A stretch of DNA of 49,624 nt, from positions 1 through 49,624 of the forward strand of contig RAPG01000019.1 in assembly GCA_005239165.1 (NCBI GenBank), in the 5' to 3' direction. A model generated the notes under the pieces. That model searched no databases. It was not told where the DNA came from and saw only the letters and a program-made list of their open reading frames with translations. Source of the stretch: Allopusillimonas ginsengisoli (lineage in GTDB: Bacteria > Pseudomonadota > Gammaproteobacteria > Burkholderiales > Burkholderiaceae_B). The position numbers were made by a program, and so were the translations under genes. This document shows positions 22,576 to 32,677 of the stretch, in pieces (the stretch's first letter is position 1; the number at the start of each line of letters is the position of its first letter).

Positions 22576-23763
22576 ATGAATACAGATCAGCCCCTCACCC
22601 TCCTGGGTGGCATTACGCCATGCCAATTCATGCAACAGTACTGGCAGCGCAAACCACTGCTGATTCGTCAGGCCATCCCTGGCTTTAAGCACACTCTCTC
22701 TATTGCTGACATTCGCCAGCTGGTGCGGCGCGAAGAAGTTGAGTCACAGCTGATCTGGCGTGAGGCAGACAACTGGCACATGAAAACAGGCCCGTTTTCG
22801 CGTTTGCCCGCCGCAATCCGACCTGGCTGGACACTTCTTGCACAAAACGTAGGCCTGCACGATGACGCTACGGCCGCGCTGGTGCATCAGTTTCGCTTTA
22901 TTTCAGACGCCAGGCTTGACGATGCCAAGATCAGCATTGCCAGCGACGGCGGTGGCGTAGGCCCGCATTTTGACGACAGCGATGTTTTTCTGCTGCAAGC
23001 GCATGGCACGCAGCGCTGGCGCGTCAGCCAGCAAAAAGACCTGTCGCTCAAGCCTGGCTTGCCGCTCAATATTCTGGCCGACTTTCAGCCCGAAGAAGAG
23101 TACGTACTCGAACCCGGCGACATGCTGTATCTGCCACCGCATGTCGCGAATGACGGCGTTGCGCTGGGCGACTGTATGACTATATCTGTCGGCTTTCGCG
23201 CACCCACTCAGGCCATCCTCGCCAGCGGCATGCTTGAAGCGGCCAACGACCAGATTATGGCCAACCTGGGGGCCACAGATGGCATGTATGGCTACCCCGT
23301 CATAAAGGGACCAGAATTGTCGGCAACCTATAAAGACCGAGGCACTCCGGCCACCGACACGCCTGCGTCAATACCGCAGTCCCTGATCGACACGACCTTA
23401 ACGGCCATCAATAAAGTACGCTTCGACAACGCGCTGGCCTCGCGCTTTCTCGGCCTGTGGCTGACCAATTTGCCCGAGAACGCCTACTTTGAACCCGGCG
23501 ACGACATCCCGGACGTGTCAGCAGGCTTACCCAAAACAGGCAAGATCACGCTAGACCGTTGTACCCGCATGATGTATCACGAGCGTGAGCTGTTTATTAA
23601 CGGTGAAGTCGCCCCGGTGCGAGCCACCAAATCACTGCGTTACCTGGCAGATCATCGTGAATTGCCTTGCAATGCCCCCACTTCGCAACGACTGTCTGAA
23701 GCAGAGTTGCACACCCTGTTGGCGTGGCTGGATGATGGATGGGCACACTATCACGCAGACTGA
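22576..23763 (+). CDS. JmjC-type ribosomal protein uL16 arginine hydroxylase (RoxA/YcfD-like)
   Basis: This is a cupin-fold 2-oxoglutarate/Fe(II) oxygenase that, in E. coli (YcfD/RoxA), hydroxylates an arginine of ribosomal protein uL16. The 395-residue product has the substrate-entry part FMQQYWQRKPLLIRQAIPGF, the iron ligands His131 and Asp133 in GPHFDDSDVFLLQ, the distal His189 in LYLPPHVANDG, and the following block SVGFRAP, then a C-terminal winged-helix-like part. It begins 88 bases after mutS. The length and motif spacing fit this subfamily rather than a generic cupin. Confidence 0.9.
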   Translation: MNTDQPLTLLGGITPCQFMQQYWQRKPLLIRQAIPGFKHTLSIADIRQLVRREEVESQLIWREADNWHMKTGPFSRLPAAIRPGWTLLAQNVGLHDDATAALVHQFRFISDARLDDAKISIASDGGGVGPHFDDSDVFLLQAHGTQRWRVSQQKDLSLKPGLPLNILADFQPEEEYVLEPGDMLYLPPHVANDGVALGDCMTISVGFRAPTQAILASGMLEAANDQIMANLGATDGMYGYPVIKGPELSATYKDRGTPATDTPASIPQSLIDTTLTAINKVRFDNALASRFLGLWLTNLPENAYFEPGDDIPDVSAGLPKTGKITLDRCTRMMYHERELFINGEVAPVRATKSLRYLADHRELPCNAPTSQRLSEAELHTLLAWLDDGWAHYHAD

Positions 23764-23929
23764 AAAAGCATTCGTGGCTAATCAGTAATATTTATACCAA
23801 TAATCAGAATTTATTATATATTCACTCTAAATATGCGGTCAGACGGTATATAGAAATAATAAAGCAGTCGTTCCGTCTGGCCTGCCTCGTCCCTAGAATG
23901 ACTGGATACTTATTCTTCATGAGTGTCCG
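23764..23929. promoter_or_regulatory. AT-rich region upstream of cysJ
   Basis: This 166-base gap is much richer in A and T than the genes around it (for example 23793-23835). It has a 7-base inverted repeat, CAGACGG (23840-23846) and CCGTCTG (23873-23879). CysB activator sites are AT-rich and weakly conserved, so CysB control of cysJI is plausible, but no site can be assigned by eye. Confidence 0.4.
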
Positions 23930-25729
23930 ATGCTTGCTCCTTCTTATCTCCCCCAATCCAAGCACACGCTGATTACCCAGCTGACTGATGGCCTTGAGCC
24001 TGGCGCGCTCACCTGGCTATCGGGCTATTTTGCAGGCGCTGCACAGGCTCAGCAGGCTGAGCCATTCGCCCAGGAAGCCATCAACCTTGCGGCGGCACCC
24101 GAAGCCACCACAAGTCAACGCCTCACCATTTTGTATGGCAGTCAGACCGGCAATGCCAAACGTGTCGCCGAATCATTGTCAGAGCGCATTGCTGGTCAGG
24201 GCATTGAGGTGCGTCTGGTCAGGGCTGATCGTTATGCCACGCGCGAACTCAAAGACGAGCGCATGCTGTACATCGTCATGAGCACGCAAGGCGATGGCGA
24301 CCCGCCCGATGACTCACTGGCCTTTGTCGAGTTTCTGAATGGCCGCCGTGCGCCCAAACTGCAGCAACTCAAATACGCCGTACTTGGTCTGGGTGACTCG
24401 AGCTACCCCTTTTTCTGCGGCATAGCGCAAAGCCTGGACCAGCGACTGTCTCAACTAGGTGCACAGCGACTGCATGAAACGGGGCTGGCCGATCTGGATA
24501 TCGACACTGTGGCCCAGCCCTGGCGAGATGCTGCTGTTGCGCTGGCCGTTCAAACCCTGAACCAGACAGAACCTCACAAAGCCAGTATCACGCCATTGCG
24601 CCCCAAGGCCACCGTCGCTACACGCGAACACCCCTACCAGGCCGAGGTTTTACTGAACCAACGTATCACGGGGCGGGACAGTCAAAAAGATATTCGCCAC
24701 ATAGAGCTTTCACTCGAGGGCAGCCACATCACATACCAGCCTGGCGACGCGCTTGGCATATGGCCCACGCAGTCTCCGACACTCGTCAGCCGCGTTATCG
24801 AGGCGCTCGGTCTGGATGAGAACGAAACAATCACACTCACCGACGTCACACATCCACTTAGCGAGTGGCTGCAGCATCACCGTGAACTTACCGTGCTGAC
24901 TCGACCGTTTCTGGTTGCCCATGCACAGCGTTCAGACAGCTCCGAATTAAGTGCCTTGCTGCAACAGGAGAATGCAGCTGCCTTGCGCGACCTGCTGGAA
25001 AACAGGCAGTTAATCGATGTACTGCACAAATGGCCAGCTGCCTGGACCGCCCCAGATCTTATTGCCGCCCTGCGCCCACTCACGCCCCGTATGTACTCCA
25101 TTGCATCAAGTCGACAGGCCGTTGACGATGAGGTGCACCTGACACTGGCGCATGTTCATTACACCCACGAAGATCAAGAGCGCTGGGGCGTTGCCTCGCA
25201 TTTTTTATCTGATCTGGGCGAAGGCGACACAGTTCCCGTATTCGTTGAAGAAAACGAACGTTTCCGCCCGCCAGCAGACACGGCACGCGACATCATCATG
25301 ATTGGGCCAGGAACCGGTATTGCGCCTTTTCGCGCATTCATCCAGGAGCGCAGCGCAGTGGGTGCGACCGGGCGTAACTGGCTGTTCTTTGGCAACCCCT
25401 GTTTCGATAGCGATTTTCTGTACCAGACCGAATGGCAGCGCGCTTTACAGGAAGGCAGCCTGCACCGGCTCGATGTGGCTTTCTCACGAGACCAGCCCGA
25501 AAAAATCTATGTACAGCACCGTCTCCAGCAACATGCCCGCGAACTGTACGAATGGATACAGGGTGGAGCGCATGTTTATGTCTGCGGTGATGCCACTCGC
25601 ATGGCCAAAGATGTGCAGCAGACACTGCTGAGCATCGCACAAGAGCAAGGCGGGCTTGAGCCGGCGCAGGCCAAAGCATGGCTGGATCAACTGGCTGCGC
25701 AAGGTCGCTACGCCCGTGACGTTTATTAA
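23930..25729 (+). CDS. cysJ: NADPH-sulfite reductase flavoprotein subunit CysJ
   Basis: CysJ moves electrons from NADPH through FAD and FMN to the CysI haemoprotein for reduction of sulfite to sulfide. The 599-residue product has a flavodoxin domain (LTILYGSQTGNAKRVAESL at about 66-84; STQGDGDPPDDSLAF; GLGDSSYPFFCG), the FAD domain with RMYSIASS near 386, and the NADPH part with IGPGTGIAPFRAF near 458 and YVCGDATRMAKDV near 547, ending in the typical RYARDVY. Length equals the E. coli protein. cysI follows after 11 bases. Confidence 0.96.
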   Translation: MLAPSYLPQSKHTLITQLTDGLEPGALTWLSGYFAGAAQAQQAEPFAQEAINLAAAPEATTSQRLTILYGSQTGNAKRVAESLSERIAGQGIEVRLVRADRYATRELKDERMLYIVMSTQGDGDPPDDSLAFVEFLNGRRAPKLQQLKYAVLGLGDSSYPFFCGIAQSLDQRLSQLGAQRLHETGLADLDIDTVAQPWRDAAVALAVQTLNQTEPHKASITPLRPKATVATREHPYQAEVLLNQRITGRDSQKDIRHIELSLEGSHITYQPGDALGIWPTQSPTLVSRVIEALGLDENETITLTDVTHPLSEWLQHHRELTVLTRPFLVAHAQRSDSSELSALLQQENAAALRDLLENRQLIDVLHKWPAAWTAPDLIAALRPLTPRMYSIASSRQAVDDEVHLTLAHVHYTHEDQERWGVASHFLSDLGEGDTVPVFVEENERFRPPADTARDIIMIGPGTGIAPFRAFIQERSAVGATGRNWLFFGNPCFDSDFLYQTEWQRALQEGSLHRLDVAFSRDQPEKIYVQHRLQQHARELYEWIQGGAHVYVCGDATRMAKDVQQTLLSIAQEQGGLEPAQAKAWLDQLAAQGRYARDVY

Positions 25730-25740
25730 TCAGGAAGACA

Positions 25741-27471
25741 ATGAGTCATACCCTTTCCCCACTTGAAGATATTAAGCTGAAAAGCCGGCATTTGCGCGGC
25801 GGCATCGAAGCAGGACTGGCCGACCCCCTAACCGGCGCCATCAGTGATGATGACACCAAACTGCTCAAGTTTCATGGCAGCTATATGCAGGACGACCGCG
25901 ACATCCGCGACGAACGTCGCCGGCAAAAACTAGAGCCCGCCTACGCGTTCATGATTCGTGCGCGTCTGCCGGGCGGCGTGGTCACCCCTCAGCAGTGGCT
26001 GGCCTTTGATGACATAGCACGCACCTATGCCTCCCGGGGTCTGCGCATTACGACACGCCAGACCTTTCAATGGCATGGAATCATCAAACGCCGCCTCAAG
26101 GCGACCATGCAAGACATCAACAAAACCATGGCCACTACGATTGCCGCCTGTGGTGATGTGAACCGGCAGGTTGTCTGCTCGGTAAACCCCTTGCTGTCGG
26201 GCCAGCACGCCCTGGTGCTGAAATGGGCACAAGCGCTTTCTGATCACTTTATTCCGCGCACCCGTGCCTATCATGAGATATGGCTGGACGGGGAACGCAT
26301 TACCGATGAACCTGAACACGAGCCTATTTATGGCGACACATATCTACCACGTAAATTCAAGATAGGCGTCGCCCTGCCCCCCTTCAATGACATTGATGTG
26401 TTCGCGCAGGATCTTGGGCTGATCGCAATTATCGAAGATGGCGTGTTGCAGGGTTTCAACGTGGCCATCGGTGGTGGAATGGGCGCCAGCCACGGCGACG
26501 CAAGCACCTACCCACGCCTGGGCAGTCTGATCGGATTCGTGACGCCAGAGCAGGTGATAGCGGTCGCCGAGGCCGTGGTCACACTGCAGCGAGACCACGG
26601 CAATCGCGTCGAGCGCCAGCATGCACGTCTTAAGTACACCATTGACAGCAAAGGGCTGGACTGGTTTGTAGAGCAGATCGAAGCCCGTTCAGGCATCACA
26701 TTGCAAGCATTGCGTTCTTATCATTTCGAACACAATGGTGACCGTTACGGCTGGCATCAGGGTGAAGACGGCCAGTGGCATCTGGGTCTGTACATTGACT
26801 CGGGCCGGTTATGGGACACTGAAGAAAGTCGTGCGCAGACTGGGGTGCGCGAAATCGCCAAGCTACTCAAAGGTGAGTTTCGCATGACCTGCAATCAAAA
26901 TCTGGTGATCGCCAATGTGAACACACAGGACCGCGACGCCATCGACAAGCTGGTGAGCGAATATGGACTCGACGGCTATAAATCTTACAGCGGCATACGT
27001 CGCTCCAGCGTGGCCTGTGTCGCCCTGCCAACCTGTGGTCTTGCCATGGCAGAAAGTGAACGTTATGCACCCGTACTGCTGCCAAAGCTCGAGGCTTTGC
27101 TTGACCGCCACGGACTGCTGCACGAGCCCATCGTATTGCGAATTTCGGGTTGCCCAAACGGGTGTTCACGCCCTTACCTCGGAGAGATCGCACTTGTGGG
27201 ACGCGCGATCGGGCGATACGACCTGCGGCTGGGTGCAGACTTTATCGGCGAGCGCCTTAACACCCTATACCGCGAAAACGTGGATGAAGCGGGCATTCTT
27301 GAGGCACTGGAAGTATTGTTTGGTAATTGGGCCACCGAGCGCAAACCCGACGAACGGTTTGGCGATTTTCTTATTCGCTACGGCACACTGGCCTCGCCCC
27401 CTCAAGAACTTATCCCCATCGTGTTCGATCGTACGTCGGCACACAAGCCGCGTGTTGTAGTTCGAGGCTAA
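25741..27471 (+). CDS. cysI: NADPH-sulfite reductase haemoprotein subunit CysI
   Basis: CysI carries siroheme and a 4Fe-4S cluster and performs the six-electron reduction of sulfite. The 576-residue protein has the N-terminal substrate half (RGGIEAGLADPLTGAISDDD; RITTRQTFQWHGI; GDVNRQVVCSVNP) and the cluster cysteines in CVALPTCGLAMAESERY (about 425-431) and SGCPNGCSRP (about 469-474). Length and spacing match E. coli CysI. It is co-oriented with cysJ at 11 bases and with cysG, whose product makes the required siroheme, at 103 bases. Confidence 0.96.
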   Translation: MSHTLSPLEDIKLKSRHLRGGIEAGLADPLTGAISDDDTKLLKFHGSYMQDDRDIRDERRRQKLEPAYAFMIRARLPGGVVTPQQWLAFDDIARTYASRGLRITTRQTFQWHGIIKRRLKATMQDINKTMATTIAACGDVNRQVVCSVNPLLSGQHALVLKWAQALSDHFIPRTRAYHEIWLDGERITDEPEHEPIYGDTYLPRKFKIGVALPPFNDIDVFAQDLGLIAIIEDGVLQGFNVAIGGGMGASHGDASTYPRLGSLIGFVTPEQVIAVAEAVVTLQRDHGNRVERQHARLKYTIDSKGLDWFVEQIEARSGITLQALRSYHFEHNGDRYGWHQGEDGQWHLGLYIDSGRLWDTEESRAQTGVREIAKLLKGEFRMTCNQNLVIANVNTQDRDAIDKLVSEYGLDGYKSYSGIRRSSVACVALPTCGLAMAESERYAPVLLPKLEALLDRHGLLHEPIVLRISGCPNGCSRPYLGEIALVGRAIGRYDLRLGADFIGERLNTLYRENVDEAGILEALEVLFGNWATERKPDERFGDFLIRYGTLASPPQELIPIVFDRTSAHKPRVVVRG

Positions 27472-27574
27472 GCGACCCAGACATTTTCCATCTCTGAGCG
27501 CCAAACTGAATAACAGTGACGCATTACAGCTGCCAGACCGGGGGCCTCAGCGTACAACTTCCAGGCAAACCAAC

Positions 27575-29044
27575 ATGAAACTGTATCCTCTCTTTGCCGA
27601 CTTGCAAGGCCGACGCGTACTGGTGGTAGGCGGCGGCCCCGTCGCCGAACGCAAGGTCAAAAGCCTGCTTTCATCAGGAGCACAGGTGATCGTAGGCTCA
27701 CCCACACTGACCGACCCCCTGCAAAACCATGCACAACAGCGTGAGATTGTTCACCTGAACGGCTGCTTCGAGCCACACTGGCTAGACGCGATGTGGCTGG
27801 TCATCGCAGCCACTGAAGATCGCGATCTTAACCAACGTATCGCAGCCCTCGCCACCGAGCGCCGGTTACTGATCAACGTCGTCGATGACCCTGTCTTGTC
27901 GACATTTCAAGTGCCATCCATCGTAGACCGCGCACCGCTCACCATTGCCATATCGTCAGCAGGCCATGCACCGGTGCTGGCGCGGCGCGTGCGCGAACGC
28001 ATCGAAAGCCTGTTCGATCACAGTATAGGATCTCTGGTCTCGCTGGCGGCACGTTACCGACCATCTATCCGCAAAGCCAGGCCTGATCTGCGCCAGCGCC
28101 GCGAATTTTACGACTGGCTGCTCGATGGACCTGTCAGCGCCGCTTTGCGCCAGCAGCAGCCAAAACAGGCAGAGCACCTGCTTGAAGCTGCCTTATCTCA
28201 GCCACTGAAATCACCACAAGGCCGCGTGGTACTGGTAGGCGCCGGCCCCGGCGACCCCGGTCTTTTGACCCTGAACGCTTTGCGTGCGCTCAACGAGGCC
28301 GATATCATTTTGCATGACCGTCTGGTAAGCCCCGCCATTCTTGATCTGGCCAGACGCGACGCCGTGCAGATAGAGGTGGGCAAACGTCCCGGAGAAAACC
28401 ATGATCACACTCAGGCTCGTATTCATGCTCTGATGCTAAGCCATGCCAGTCAAGGCCAGTTTGTGGCAAGGGTAAAAGGTGGCGACGCCTTCGTGTTTGG
28501 GCGCGGCGGAGAAGAGCTGGAATTTTTACGTGAGCACAACGTGCCTTACGAGGTCGTACCCGGCGTGACCGCTGCGCTGGCGTGCGCTGCCTATGCAGGC
28601 GTCCCACTGACCCATCGTGATTACGCTCAGTCGGTAAGGCTGGCTACAGCTCACTGCCGTGAAGACACCCTGCCGGATGAACTGGCATCAATGCTGTCTG
28701 AAAATCAGACACTGGCGTTTTACATGGCCGTGGGCCAGCTTGAATGGCTGGAGCAAACGTTGATCAGGCATGGCAAACCAGGCGACACGCCGTTTGCCAT
28801 CATTGAAAATGGCACTCGCCCCGAACAGCGCGTGCTACACGGAAATCTCCTGGGAATGGCGATTTCGGCGCGTGAACACCAAATTGTTTCACCCGCCATG
28901 GTGCTGATTGGAAAAGTTGCGGCACTGGCACCCAAACTCGAATGGTTCGGCACCAGTGCCGCAGCACGTGTAGCGGATGAAACAGACCTGCTGCATGAAC
29001 CGGAATCACGCAGCGAGGCCGACAGCTTTATTGCATGTGCGTAA
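27575..29044 (+). CDS. cysG: siroheme synthase CysG (multifunctional)
   Basis: The 489-residue protein joins both modules of siroheme synthesis. The N-terminal part is the precorrin-2 dehydrogenase/ferrochelatase with the NAD-binding motif VVGGGPVAERK (about 16-26) and the dimer region VPSIVDRAPLTIAISSAGHAP. The C-terminal part, from about residue 217, is uroporphyrinogen III methyltransferase with VGAGPGDPGLLTLNALRAL, VKGGDAFVFGRGGEE and VVPGVTAA. It supplies the cofactor for CysI encoded next door. The C-terminus runs about 25 residues past the usual end, and its last 17 bases overlap the end of convergent bamC. Confidence 0.95.
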   Translation: MKLYPLFADLQGRRVLVVGGGPVAERKVKSLLSSGAQVIVGSPTLTDPLQNHAQQREIVHLNGCFEPHWLDAMWLVIAATEDRDLNQRIAALATERRLLINVVDDPVLSTFQVPSIVDRAPLTIAISSAGHAPVLARRVRERIESLFDHSIGSLVSLAARYRPSIRKARPDLRQRREFYDWLLDGPVSAALRQQQPKQAEHLLEAALSQPLKSPQGRVVLVGAGPGDPGLLTLNALRALNEADIILHDRLVSPAILDLARRDAVQIEVGKRPGENHDHTQARIHALMLSHASQGQFVARVKGGDAFVFGRGGEELEFLREHNVPYEVVPGVTAALACAAYAGVPLTHRDYAQSVRLATAHCREDTLPDELASMLSENQTLAFYMAVGQLEWLEQTLIRHGKPGDTPFAIIENGTRPEQRVLHGNLLGMAISAREHQIVSPAMVLIGKVAALAPKLEWFGTSAAARVADETDLLHEPESRSEADSFIACA

Positions 29045-30140
29045 CCAGCACCGACATGATACGACGGGCGGTATCATCAGACTGAGGTTGCCCCTTGTCG
29101 TCAAGCACTGACACCAGCGAATTACTGCCCTGATCGCTTACGTGGATACGATAGGTAGCCGCTTCAGCCGTATTCTTGCTGCCAAACAAACGACCGATGA
29201 AGTTTTGCTGCTCGATTTTCGTGCCCGAATCGCTGTCAAGATACCGTACGAAGTAATCACCTGCAGAACGATCGCGGTCGGTGACCTGGAAGCGTGCTGA
29301 GTCGATGGCTACACCGACACGACGCCAGGCACGGTCAAACGGCTCGTTGAGCGAAATAGTCGCCTGATCGCCCGCCAGTTTGACCGCCTGTACGGCGTCA
29401 GGATCTTGCTCGGCCTGGGCCACCAGCGATTGTGCACGCTGCACATCAGTACCCAGATACACCATCAAGCGCGCCAGCATGGCGGCATTCAGGCCCGGAT
29501 CTTCTTTACCAAACACCCATTTGAATGTAGCGCCGTCAGCAGTGGGAGTTTCGACCATTTGCTGATGACTGATGTAGACCTCAGTTTTGCCGTTGACGCG
29601 TTCAAGACGGGTACGGAAACGCTCACGCTCACCGCTGTCAAAGACCTGATCCAAAACGTAACCCAGCGCACTGCGGATCCAGCCCTCGGGAATTTTGGCA
29701 CGGTTTTCAGCCCAGTCAGTTTCCATCAGGCCCGCTTTTGGATCTTGCGACTGTATGGTGAAGCCCTGATCGCCCCAGAAGTCGATAACCTTGGCGTATA
29801 CCGCTTCGGCAGACTGATCTACAACCAGCCAACGCATATCGCCGTCACGCATAACCGCGACGCCCGAAGTTTGCGGCAGAACGCGGTCACGATCGGTCAT
29901 GCCTTGCTGGGCCTGCTGATTTTGAGCGTACTCGCTGAATGTAGCAGTGCCTGCTGGCGCCTGGTAACGCGTATCTTGGTTGGCCTGAGTCAGATCGGGC
30001 GGAATGCTGAGAGGGTCGCCGCGAACCGTACTTTTGTAATCAACCGCTTCTTCGCCGCCAGTAAGCTGATTGATCGTTGAGCAGCCCGATGTAAGCAGGA
30101 CGCTTAGCCCTACGGCCATGCCCACGTAGTGTTTCTTCAT
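29028..30140 (-). CDS. bamC: outer membrane assembly lipoprotein BamC
   Basis: BamC is a lipoprotein of the Bam complex that folds outer membrane proteins. The product has a lipoprotein signal peptide with the lipobox LTSGC (about residues 16-20), an unstructured segment with the BamC-like stretch DPLSIPPDLTQANQDTRYQAP, and two helix-grip domains (about 80-200 and 240-370). I prefer the ATG at 30140, which has GGTGA about 8 bases upstream; a frame from 30155 adds five residues but lacks a site. It starts 15 bases after dapA on the same strand, the common dapA-bamC pair. Confidence 0.92.
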   Translation of the reverse strand: MKKHYVGMAVGLSVLLTSGCSTINQLTGGEEAVDYKSTVRGDPLSIPPDLTQANQDTRYQAPAGTATFSEYAQNQQAQQGMTDRDRVLPQTSGVAVMRDGDMRWLVVDQSAEAVYAKVIDFWGDQGFTIQSQDPKAGLMETDWAENRAKIPEGWIRSALGYVLDQVFDSGERERFRTRLERVNGKTEVYISHQQMVETPTADGATFKWVFGKEDPGLNAAMLARLMVYLGTDVQRAQSLVAQAEQDPDAVQAVKLAGDQATISLNEPFDRAWRRVGVAIDSARFQVTDRDRSAGDYFVRYLDSDSGTKIEQQNFIGRLFGSKNTAEAATYRIHVSDQGSNSLVSVLDDKGQPQSDDTARRIMSVLVTHMQ

Positions 30141-30155
30141 GCGCGTATTCACCAT

Positions 30156-31061
30156 TTAAATTAAGCCTGCATCGTTCAATGAAGCGCGCACCAAATTATG
30201 ATGCTGCTCGCTTAGAGGCGTTAAGGGTAAGCGATAGCCAAGCTGGGTGAGGCCTAGTTCGGCCACCGCCCATTTGACGGGAATGGGGTTGGCTTCGACG
30301 AAAAGCACTTTGCTCAGTTGCGCCAATTGCGCATTGAGCTTGCGCACACGCAGCGCGTCGCCTTCGATGGCCGCCATGCACATGTCGTGCATGAGACGAG
30401 GTGCCACATTGGCAACAACCGAAATATTGCCGTGCCCGCCTAACAGCATGAGCGCGGCAGCCGTAGCGTCATCGCCGCTGTACACCTGGAAACTTTCAGG
30501 CAGATCACGCAGCAGTAATGCGCACCGGCCCATGTCGCCCGTGGCTTCTTTGATGCCGATAATGCCCGGCACCTGCGCCAGCCGTATAACGGTATCGTGA
30601 GCCATATCAGCAACCGTGCGGCCAGGCACGTTGTACAACACCATGGGCAGTTCTACCGCTTCGGCAATGGTACGAAAATGCTGATACAGGCCTTCTTGGG
30701 TAGGTTTGTTGTAGTAAGGAACCACCGAAAGACCCGCCTGAGCGCCAACATCAAGGGCATGCCGCGAGAGGTGGATGGCCTCTGACGTCGAGTTGCCACC
30801 CACGCCGGCAATAACCGGCAGGCGCCCGGCCGCGTGTTCAACCGCGACGCGGATAAGCTCTGCGTGCTCATCGACGTCAACCGTGGGCGATTCGCCCGAT
30901 GTGCCTACTATTACCAGACCGTCGGTGCCCTGGGCAACATGCCAGTCGATAAGTTTTCGGTAGGCCTCGAAATCCAGAGTGCCATCGGGATGCATGGGCG
31001 TAATGAGCGCCACAAGGCTTCCGCGAAACGTTGGAATGGCCGAATCCGTACTTGTTGACAT
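30156..31061 (-). CDS. dapA: 4-hydroxy-tetrahydrodipicolinate synthase DapA
   Basis: DapA condenses pyruvate with aspartate semialdehyde in the lysine and diaminopimelate pathway. The 301-residue TIM-barrel protein has GSLVALITPM at the N-terminus, the GTSGESPTV motif near 53-61, the catalytic Tyr in LYNVPGRT (near 142) and the Schiff-base lysine in IGIKEATGDMG (near 170). Length is normal. The gene leads a two-gene unit with bamC. The upstream 119 bases to the M50 protease gene hold no obvious terminator. Confidence 0.95.
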   Translation of the reverse strand: MSTSTDSAIPTFRGSLVALITPMHPDGTLDFEAYRKLIDWHVAQGTDGLVIVGTSGESPTVDVDEHAELIRVAVEHAAGRLPVIAGVGGNSTSEAIHLSRHALDVGAQAGLSVVPYYNKPTQEGLYQHFRTIAEAVELPMVLYNVPGRTVADMAHDTVIRLAQVPGIIGIKEATGDMGRCALLLRDLPESFQVYSGDDATAAALMLLGGHGNISVVANVAPRLMHDMCMAAIEGDALRVRKLNAQLAQLSKVLFVEANPIPVKWAVAELGLTQLGYRLPLTPLSEQHHNLVRASLNDAGLI

Positions 31062-31180
31062 GATAGGAATGATCTCCGTGAACTCACCGCATGGGTGACT
31101 GTGCTTGAAACGCCTAAATAATAATGCGAAACGGTTGGTTGGTCAGCTAACTCGCAAGTTTACCGGATTCGTGGCGATAT

Positions 31181-31831
31181 TTATAAAAACCAGCCCACTA
31201 CAGATTGGCCCAAAGCCAGGAAAGGCTGCAAGATCGCCCACAAAACACCCGTTACCATCAGGACAATAACGATGAGCAAGCCATAAGGCTCGATACGTGA
31301 GTACTGCCATGCCATACGCGCGGGAAGCAGACTGAACACTATACGGCCACCGTCCAGTGGAGGAAGTGGCACCAGGTTTAGCGCCATCAGGATCAGGTTA
31401 ACTTGTATGCCGGCTATGCTCATCTGTACCCAGAAATCGCCCTGCATGGCGCCTGTTTCTGCCAGCAACCGCAAACCGAGTGCCCAGATCACCGCCATGA
31501 ACAGATTGGACGCAGGCCCCGCCAAGGCGACCCACAGCATGTCGCGCTTGGGCCGGCGCAGCCGGCTCCAGTCTACCGGCACCGGTTTGGCCCAGCCGAA
31601 CAACAGCCCGCCACCGCCCAAAAGTTTGGTACTAAACAACAACACCAGCGGCACGACAATGGTGCCAATCGGATCTATATGGCGTATTGGGTTAAGGCTG
31701 ATGCGACCAGCCTGGTAGGCCGTGGGGTCGCCGAACATACGCGCAACATAGCCGTGAGCGGCCTCGTGAAGCGTAATGCCAAAGAGCACAGGCAGAGCGT
31801 AAACCGCTATTGTTTGTATCAGAGAGTCCAT
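31181..31831 (-). CDS. site-2-type M50 family metalloprotease
   Basis: The 216-residue membrane protein has the zinc motif HEAAH at residues 22-26 in the first helix and the third ligand region NLVPLPPLDGGRIVF near 157-171, with about five to six membrane segments. It lacks a PDZ domain, so it is the small stand-alone type and not RseP. Such genes commonly sit near the YciO-type gene in Burkholderiales. The substrate is unknown. Confidence 0.88.
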   Translation of the reverse strand: MDSLIQTIAVYALPVLFGITLHEAAHGYVARMFGDPTAYQAGRISLNPIRHIDPIGTIVVPLVLLFSTKLLGGGGLLFGWAKPVPVDWSRLRRPKRDMLWVALAGPASNLFMAVIWALGLRLLAETGAMQGDFWVQMSIAGIQVNLILMALNLVPLPPLDGGRIVFSLLPARMAWQYSRIEPYGLLIVIVLMVTGVLWAILQPFLALGQSVVGWFL

Positions 31832-31899
31832 AAGGGCCAGAAATGGCCGCCGCTATAGCAGCGTCCAACAGAATGAGGCAGCAGCCTGAAAGAAATTCG

Positions 31900-32526
31900 T
31901 TAATCGAGCCCTAAAGCAGAAAGATCGCCCAAACCCCGACGTATGACCTCAGGCGCCGGGCCAGTCAAGTCAATAACAGTGGTGGACATGAGCGGACACG
32001 CTCCGCCATCGATGACCGCTGCCAGCTCGTTACCATAGCGATCGAAAATGGCCTGAGCGTCATTCATGGCGTCTTCTTCACCCTGCGGAATAAGCGTGGT
32101 GGACATCAGCGGAGTGCCCGCAGCCTCAATAAGCGCCAGCGTGACGCGGTGGTCGGGCACGCGGATGCCTATGGTTTTGCGTGAAGGGTGGGACACACGA
32201 CGCGGCACCTCTTTGGTGGCCTCGAGAATAAATGTCCAGGGCCCGGGGGTAGCCATCTTGAGAAACCGGTATTGCCGGTTGTCTACCCGCGCAAAATGAC
32301 CGATTTCGGCCAGGTCGCGACACAACAGAGTAAGATGATGACGGTCATCGAGACCGCGCAGCCTGCGCAAGGCGTCGGCCGCCTGCTTGTCATCAAGGCG
32401 GGCCACAACGGCGTAGCTTGAATCAGTAGGCACGGCAACCAGTGCGCCATTGGCTAACAGCTGGCCGGCCTGCTGAAGCAGTCGGGGTTGCGGATTTTGG
32501 GGATGTACAACAAATAGTTGGGCCAT
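31900..32526 (-). CDS. YciO/Sua5/YrdC-domain protein (L-threonylcarbamoyladenylate synthase type)
   Basis: The 208-residue product has the YrdC fold signature: ALVAVPTDSSYAVVARLDDKQAADAL near the N-terminus, HHLTLLCRDLAEIGHFARVDN, PGPWTFILEATKEVPRRVSHPSRKTIGIRVPDH, and PLMSTTLIPQGEEDAMND. True Sua5/TsaC proteins make threonylcarbamoyl-AMP for tRNA t6A. Alignment-like features favour the YciO subgroup, which may have another role. It starts 68 bases upstream of the M50 gene on the same strand. Confidence 0.88.
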   Translation of the reverse strand: MAQLFVVHPQNPQPRLLQQAGQLLANGALVAVPTDSSYAVVARLDDKQAADALRRLRGLDDRHHLTLLCRDLAEIGHFARVDNRQYRFLKMATPGPWTFILEATKEVPRRVSHPSRKTIGIRVPDHRVTLALIEAAGTPLMSTTLIPQGEEDAMNDAQAIFDRYGNELAAVIDGGACPLMSTTVIDLTGPAPEVIRRGLGDLSALGLD

Positions 32527-32677
32527 TTAACGTATCCTAACACTCTTTTTGGGCAGTTTACGGGTCAAACAGCGCACAGGCAAATAGAATAAGCCCTGCA
32601 ACCCGTGCCGGTCAGATCTTGCCGCATTTACTGCTGGCATCCGCTGATCTTTTCATACTACAGCCTGCGAGGCCACC